From the NCBI GenBank assembly GCA_016928025.1, contig JAFGLN010000065.1, positions 1-64,000 of the forward strand: a DNA stretch of 64,000 nt, given 5' to 3'. The notes below the pieces were generated by a model. The model searched no databases. It saw only the letters and a list, made by a program, of their open reading frames with translations, and was not told the origin of the DNA. Shown here piece by piece: positions 59,413 to 64,000 of this stretch. A program made the translations under genes and the position numbers. The stretch comes from Deltaproteobacteria bacterium. Lineage in GTDB: Bacteria; Desulfobacterota; Syntrophia; Syntrophales; JAFGHS01. Numbering within the stretch: the first letter of the stretch is position 1; each line of letters starts with the position of its first letter.

Positions 59413-61602
59413 TCATATTGAAGGCAGGACCTCAGGAAGGTTTTCCATTAAGCCGCGCAAATCATTAGCGAATTCACGGCCCGTTTGATAACGCCGCTCC
59501 TTATCTTTGGCCAGAACTTTGTCCACAATAGCCACACAGGACTCCGGGACATCCGGTGCCAGATTTTTGACGGGGACAGGTTGCTTTGTCGTGATTTGCA
59601 AGAGCAGGCTGGTAAAATTTTCGCCCTTGAACGGCTTTTCACCGGTTAAAAGTTCATAGAAAATGACACCGAGAGAAAACAAATCGGACCGCCCGTCCAA
59701 TGGCTGCCCGTTGATCTGTTCCGGCGACATATAACTGGGACTACCGACAATGCTCACACTGTGGGTCTTGGACGGTTCCGCCACCCGCGCAATTCCGAAA
59801 TCGATGACTTTAATGTCTCCATTCTTCAAAATTCTGATATTACCGGGTTTCACATCCCGATGGACGACGCCGTGTTTATGCGCATAGTCCAAGGCCGCGG
59901 CCACGGAGGAGATGACCCTGATAATGTCGGGTGAAGGCAGGAGATTATCCTTTTCACAATAAGGGATCAGATCCGTACCGTCCAGATACTCCATGGCGAT
60001 ATAAGCAGATCCCTTATGCTCACCCACGTCATAGACATTAACGATATTGGGATGTGAGAGTTTTCCGATGGCCTTTGCTTCGCTGAAAAAACGGGTCCGT
60101 GATTCGGTAATTTCTTTCTGATCGGCATCCTTATAACGCAAGGTCTTAACGGCGACTTCCCGGTTAATCAGAGGATCCATGGCCAGATAAACAATACCCA
60201 TGGACCCCCGGCCCAATTCCCTGATAATTTCATAACGACCGACGGTGTTGACCGGATCGGCGCTTTTGATAACCGTCGTGGACCCCATATGAGCTTTCCC
60301 TCGGGGGAAAATCTCGTCGCCCCTTCCCGCGACCACAATCGTTCCATCGGGCCGTTGGCTGCCGACAACCATTTGATTTTGCTCGGCTACGGCCATAGCT
60401 TCGGCTTCACGGATCTGCCCTAGAAAGCTGGTATCCGTAATTTTGTTTATTAATTTATCCCTGTCAATAAGATGATGATAGGAGGCCAGGAGGGGATAGG
60501 TTCGAATCACGCCGTCCGGCCAGTCGGCGAATAATTTGGCGATCTGATCGGCAATAAAAAGGGCAACCACATATCTTAGCTGTTCATCCGTCAAGCCGGT
60601 CTTATCCGCATCGATATAGGACGGGATGTGATGCGTTTGAATAACTTTGACCATTAATTCCGAGAATTTCCATTGTTCCAGGGCCAGCCCCCCGACAACC
60701 TCATGATTGATGTCCAATAACCGGTCCTCTTCCCAAATCGATATATCCATCGGGTAGCGCTCCCAAAACGAGTCTCTCTGTTCTTTAGCCTGCGGCAATT
60801 CTATGATAATGAGCTTGCCGATGTCATGAATAATCCCTAAGGTAAAAAGGGTCCCCATATTCAGATCGCTGAAAAGATCGTGAAGAAACGATGCACAAAC
60901 CGACGCAATGCTTGAATGCTTCCAGAGAGCGGAAACTGCCTTCAGGTGATGCGGCGAACGAACCTGAAATAAACGGCGCATTCCTTCCCGATAGATGATG
61001 TTCTTGACGTTCTGCAAACCCAGAATCATCAGCGCGTGGCTGATGGAATCGATCTTCTGCTGCATGCCAAAGTAAGAGGAGTTGGCCATTCTGAGTATTT
61101 TGGCCGTCAGCATGGGATCGGACAAAACAATCTTTGAAAAATCCGGCATCCGGACAGCGGGATCGTTGATCATCTTCTGCAGTCGAACCTGCTCCGTGCG
61201 AAAGCTTTTCAAGCCGGCAATACGTTCCAGCACATCGTCGATCATCTCCCGGCGGATGTCTTTTTGTCTGAGGGGAATAAGATGTTCGGCGGGCGGCATC
61301 ACCCCTCCCGAAAAAATACTCTCGACGCCGGTTTTTAAAAATTGCTTTTGCTCAGCATAAATATCAAACATATCACCCAAATCATCCTCCGTTGGAGAAG
61401 GCACATCGTCTTGCTGATGATCGGGGATTGAAGGGGTAAATGAGCTTTTTTGTAAGGATGAATCGGATCGTATAGTTTGAGATTTACGACCCGTTTGGGG
61501 TTTATGGGCATTTACAGGCTTATTTTTGCTTTCCTGTGAAAACACAATATAAGCTAAAATCAAAATACCCAAAATGGTCAATCCAATAAAAACAATGGTC
61601 AT
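59413..61602 (-). CDS. TM - HDOD - Ser/Thr protein kinase fusion
   Basis: N-term TM; HDOD DPMLTAKILRMANSSYFGMQQKIDSISHALMILGLQNVKNI; kinase VAVK, HRDVKPGN, DFG. Confidence 0.88.
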   Translation of the reverse strand: MTIVFIGLTILGILILAYIVFSQESKNKPVNAHKPQTGRKSQTIRSDSSLQKSSFTPSIPDHQQDDVPSPTEDDLGDMFDIYAEQKQFLKTGVESIFSGGVMPPAEHLIPLRQKDIRREMIDDVLERIAGLKSFRTEQVRLQKMINDPAVRMPDFSKIVLSDPMLTAKILRMANSSYFGMQQKIDSISHALMILGLQNVKNIIYREGMRRLFQVRSPHHLKAVSALWKHSSIASVCASFLHDLFSDLNMGTLFTLGIIHDIGKLIIIELPQAKEQRDSFWERYPMDISIWEEDRLLDINHEVVGGLALEQWKFSELMVKVIQTHHIPSYIDADKTGLTDEQLRYVVALFIADQIAKLFADWPDGVIRTYPLLASYHHLIDRDKLINKITDTSFLGQIREAEAMAVAEQNQMVVGSQRPDGTIVVAGRGDEIFPRGKAHMGSTTVIKSADPVNTVGRYEIIRELGRGSMGIVYLAMDPLINREVAVKTLRYKDADQKEITESRTRFFSEAKAIGKLSHPNIVNVYDVGEHKGSAYIAMEYLDGTDLIPYCEKDNLLPSPDIIRVISSVAAALDYAHKHGVVHRDVKPGNIRILKNGDIKVIDFGIARVAEPSKTHSVSIVGSPSYMSPEQINGQPLDGRSDLFSLGVIFYELLTGEKPFKGENFTSLLLQITTKQPVPVKNLAPDVPESCVAIVDKVLAKDKERRYQTGREFANDLRGLMENLPEVLPSI

Positions 61603-61876
61603 TTTGCAAATTAAACCTTTTTAAAAATAAAAATACTCTGCGCTCAATAAATACTGTCCCTCTACATACTCCGTCAATGTTCATGCATGAGAATCAGGAT
61701 TGAAACTCCTCCCTTTTCTATAACTTATCGATAAGATAGATTCTGGCCTTTATATTTTTTTATTCATGATGCTTTTATTTATAATCCTTGTGCTTTATGG
61801 CTTGAAATTTGAATAGTAAATAAAGATGCATAAATCGTGTCAACTTTAATATTATGGATCAATTTAGGCCAAGATA

Positions 61877-63772
61877 ATGAGTGAAATAAATTATCGTCTG
61901 ATTTTCAATGGTACGGTGTCGGACGCTAAAATAAAAAAACTGCTTGTTTTTTTCCAGAAAGATCTGGGATTGTCGAATGACAAGATTCAGAAACTAATGC
62001 TCGGTTCATCTCGTGTCATTCAGAATTTTTCTACCATCCAAAGTGCCGAGCTGACTCAGGCAGAGCTATCGAAACTGGGTGGAGAAACAGTCATCGAGCC
62101 GGTCTGCATCTACTCCTCCATTCCATTCTGTATCTCCCAAAAGCAGGAAAAATTGATCAGGAAAGAGCTAAGCAAAATCCTCAGATGTCGATCCAGTCTT
62201 CTTATGCTTTACCTGCAAATCGATACCTCGAATCCCCAAAGTCGGATACCGTCCGTCATGGGAAACTTCGGCGAAGAAATTGGTGATTACTTCCGGGAAA
62301 GCGATACGATCATCCCTATCGACGATACCAGGATCCTGATCCTGGCCTTTGCCACCGATAGAGTGGGTATTGTCCCTTTACAAAACAAATTCGAACGAGC
62401 GCTGAAAAAACAGTCCAGCGAAGCCTACATCATGAACTCAGGCTATGCCCTATTTCCCGATGAGACGCAAACGTTGGAAAAGCTGTTACAGCTGGCAGCG
62501 AACCCTCGAGAAGAGTCCATCCGTGATAAAGTTCACGACCATCCGGAAGATACCCAACAGAAACCATCGATAGAACCAGCGCCGGCAGCCGAAACCGCCG
62601 ACCATACCGACACGACTCCGTTCACGATTTGCTTCCGGGAAGCGCGGGGCCGGATATTCAAAAGACTTCTGAATATGGATCCTCAAACCCTGTGGGTCGG
62701 TCTCAGCGCCGTGCCTCAGGCAGATCAAAATGAATTTATGTTTCGTCTTCCTTTCGACGCCCCAACGACAACCATTCTGCAGGATTTGATCAACTTCCAG
62801 CCCAAGCGCGAATCGGACAAGTTTATTGAAAATCATTTCAAAGCGGTCATCATCCAAATGGAGATGGAAAAGGAAAGCCGGGAACGCCGGGAAATGCTCG
62901 AAGCGGTCAATTATAAGCTGCACCGTTCCGATGACTTGCCGACACTACCCTCCATCGCGACGGACATATTTCGCATCGCCTCCAATCCGTCAACATCAGG
63001 TAATGAATTGACCCATATCATCATGAGAGATCCGGCATTGACCTCGAAATTATTGAAAACGGTCAATTCCGCTTTCTTTGGAAACCCGCAGAAAATCAGT
63101 TCCATAGACCAAGCCATCATCCTTCTGGGTCTCGATGACATCGTGGATATCGCTTTCGGTCTCGCGGCGGCAAAGATTTTCGATGTGAAGCCTCTGAAAG
63201 GTTTCGTTGACCCCAATCACCTTTGGCATCATGCCATCTGCACGGCGCTGATTGCTCAAAACCTCTGCCGAGACGTTCCTGAATACGCCGATCTTGCCTT
63301 CACGGCCGGTTTGCTGCACGATGTGGGAAAAATATTTTTGATCGAAAAATTTGCCGACATGTATTTGAAAGCCTTTTCCAATAATGCAAATTACAATCTG
63401 CCGCTTTTTGAATTGGAAGAGGACATCTTCGGCACCAACCATGCGATTATCGGCAAAGAGCTGTCTTCCCGCTGGAACCTGCCGGACCCCTTGGTGAACG
63501 CCATTACTTATCATCATCAGCCCTTCAGTGCGCCAAGCCATACTGATCTGGCGGCTATTATCGGACTGGCCGATTATTTATACTATAAAGCCCTAGAACC
63601 AAAATCACCACCCGCGGAAGATGGCGGTCTGACCCATTGGTTGACCGCCGGACACTGGGTTTTTCTCAACCGTCTTTTTAAGGATATGAACCAGGATAGA
63701 CTGAATGAAATGATACAAACTGCCGATAATATCATTGAAAAAAATCAGGATAATATCATGCTGCCGCAATAA
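61877..63772 (+). CDS. HDOD-domain protein with degenerate GGDEF-like middle and unusual N-terminal domain
   Basis: HDOD DPALTSKLLKTVNSAFFGNPQKISSIDQAIILLGLDDIVDIAFG; LLHDVGKIF. Confidence 0.82.
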   Translation: MSEINYRLIFNGTVSDAKIKKLLVFFQKDLGLSNDKIQKLMLGSSRVIQNFSTIQSAELTQAELSKLGGETVIEPVCIYSSIPFCISQKQEKLIRKELSKILRCRSSLLMLYLQIDTSNPQSRIPSVMGNFGEEIGDYFRESDTIIPIDDTRILILAFATDRVGIVPLQNKFERALKKQSSEAYIMNSGYALFPDETQTLEKLLQLAANPREESIRDKVHDHPEDTQQKPSIEPAPAAETADHTDTTPFTICFREARGRIFKRLLNMDPQTLWVGLSAVPQADQNEFMFRLPFDAPTTTILQDLINFQPKRESDKFIENHFKAVIIQMEMEKESRERREMLEAVNYKLHRSDDLPTLPSIATDIFRIASNPSTSGNELTHIIMRDPALTSKLLKTVNSAFFGNPQKISSIDQAIILLGLDDIVDIAFGLAAAKIFDVKPLKGFVDPNHLWHHAICTALIAQNLCRDVPEYADLAFTAGLLHDVGKIFLIEKFADMYLKAFSNNANYNLPLFELEEDIFGTNHAIIGKELSSRWNLPDPLVNAITYHHQPFSAPSHTDLAAIIGLADYLYYKALEPKSPPAEDGGLTHWLTAGHWVFLNRLFKDMNQDRLNEMIQTADNIIEKNQDNIMLPQ

Positions 63773-63783
63773 GGATCAAATAA

Positions 63784-64000
63784 ATGAGTTTCAACGCAAC
63801 ACAAACCGACCCATCATCACCAACAAAGGTCGAAATGGATTTATTCAGAAGACAGTATCTGAAAGTCCGTGAAAATTACGAAAATAAGATTCAGGAACTG
63901 TCCATCATCAAAGAGCTTGTCGATACGCTCAGGCTGACGGGCACCTATGAAAAGAACATTCTTTTTAACGAACAAATTAAAATCATCAAAAAATATGCAC
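63784..64000 (+). CDS. N-terminus of unknown protein, truncated at window edge
   Basis: MSFNATQTDPSSPTKVEMDLFRRQYLKVRENYENKIQELSIIKELVDTLRLTG..., open to the edge. Confidence 0.65.
   Translation, partial: MSFNATQTDPSSPTKVEMDLFRRQYLKVRENYENKIQELSIIKELVDTLRLTGTYEKNILFNEQIKIIKKYA

Noticed and set aside
60495-60520. T-arm-like ggttcgaatcac inside 59413-61602
   Set aside because: Within kinase CDS; no flanking acceptor or anticodon stems.
1-64000. CRISPR arrays, IS elements, phage or toxin-antitoxin/defence loci
   Set aside because: No regular spacer-repeat array, transposase or recognisable defence gene found by reading; only a search could exclude subtle cases.

Overview
The window looks like an ordinary chromosomal segment of a Gram-negative, probably Desulfobacterota/Syntrophales-like bacterium; that lineage is inferred from protein flavour only. 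I found no rRNA, CRISPR array, transposase or phage module by reading. Main blocks: (i) a truncated, apparently frameshifted SpvB/VCBS-repeat secreted protein gene with a G9 tract next to its start (1-2125); (ii) comM, ilvE, lolA; (iii) an alpha-glucan/glycogen island with a GT3-type glycogen synthase fused to a glucan phosphorylase (6632-15870); (iv) a CsgG-like gene and a REC-PilZ-Ser/Thr kinase / pseudoreceiver-CheX / CheY module (16093-20126); (v) carboxylesterase, plsB and ptsI-ptsH; (vi) a long minus-strand housekeeping run (ihfA, pheST, rplT-rpmI-infC-thrS, tRNA-Val, rsmI, rnhB, rplS, trmD, rimM, khpA, rpsP, ffh, argS); (vii) a type IV pilus minor pilin/PilY1/PilD cluster (49017-55915); (viii) ribD, a NusG paralogue, a 3-hydroxyacyl-CoA dehydrogenase, an HDOD-kinase fusion and an HDOD protein. 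Points most worth checking: the pseudoreceiver-CheX/REC-PilZ-kinase module, the G9 tract plus downstream frameshift in the SpvB-like gene, a heptad CCTTGNN tandem repeat at three intergenic sites, a probable AUA start codon for infC, an unlisted 58-aa Cys-rich ORF, a twin-CX3C insert in PilY1 and a DnaA-box-like array. All family assignments come from reading translations; no search was run.
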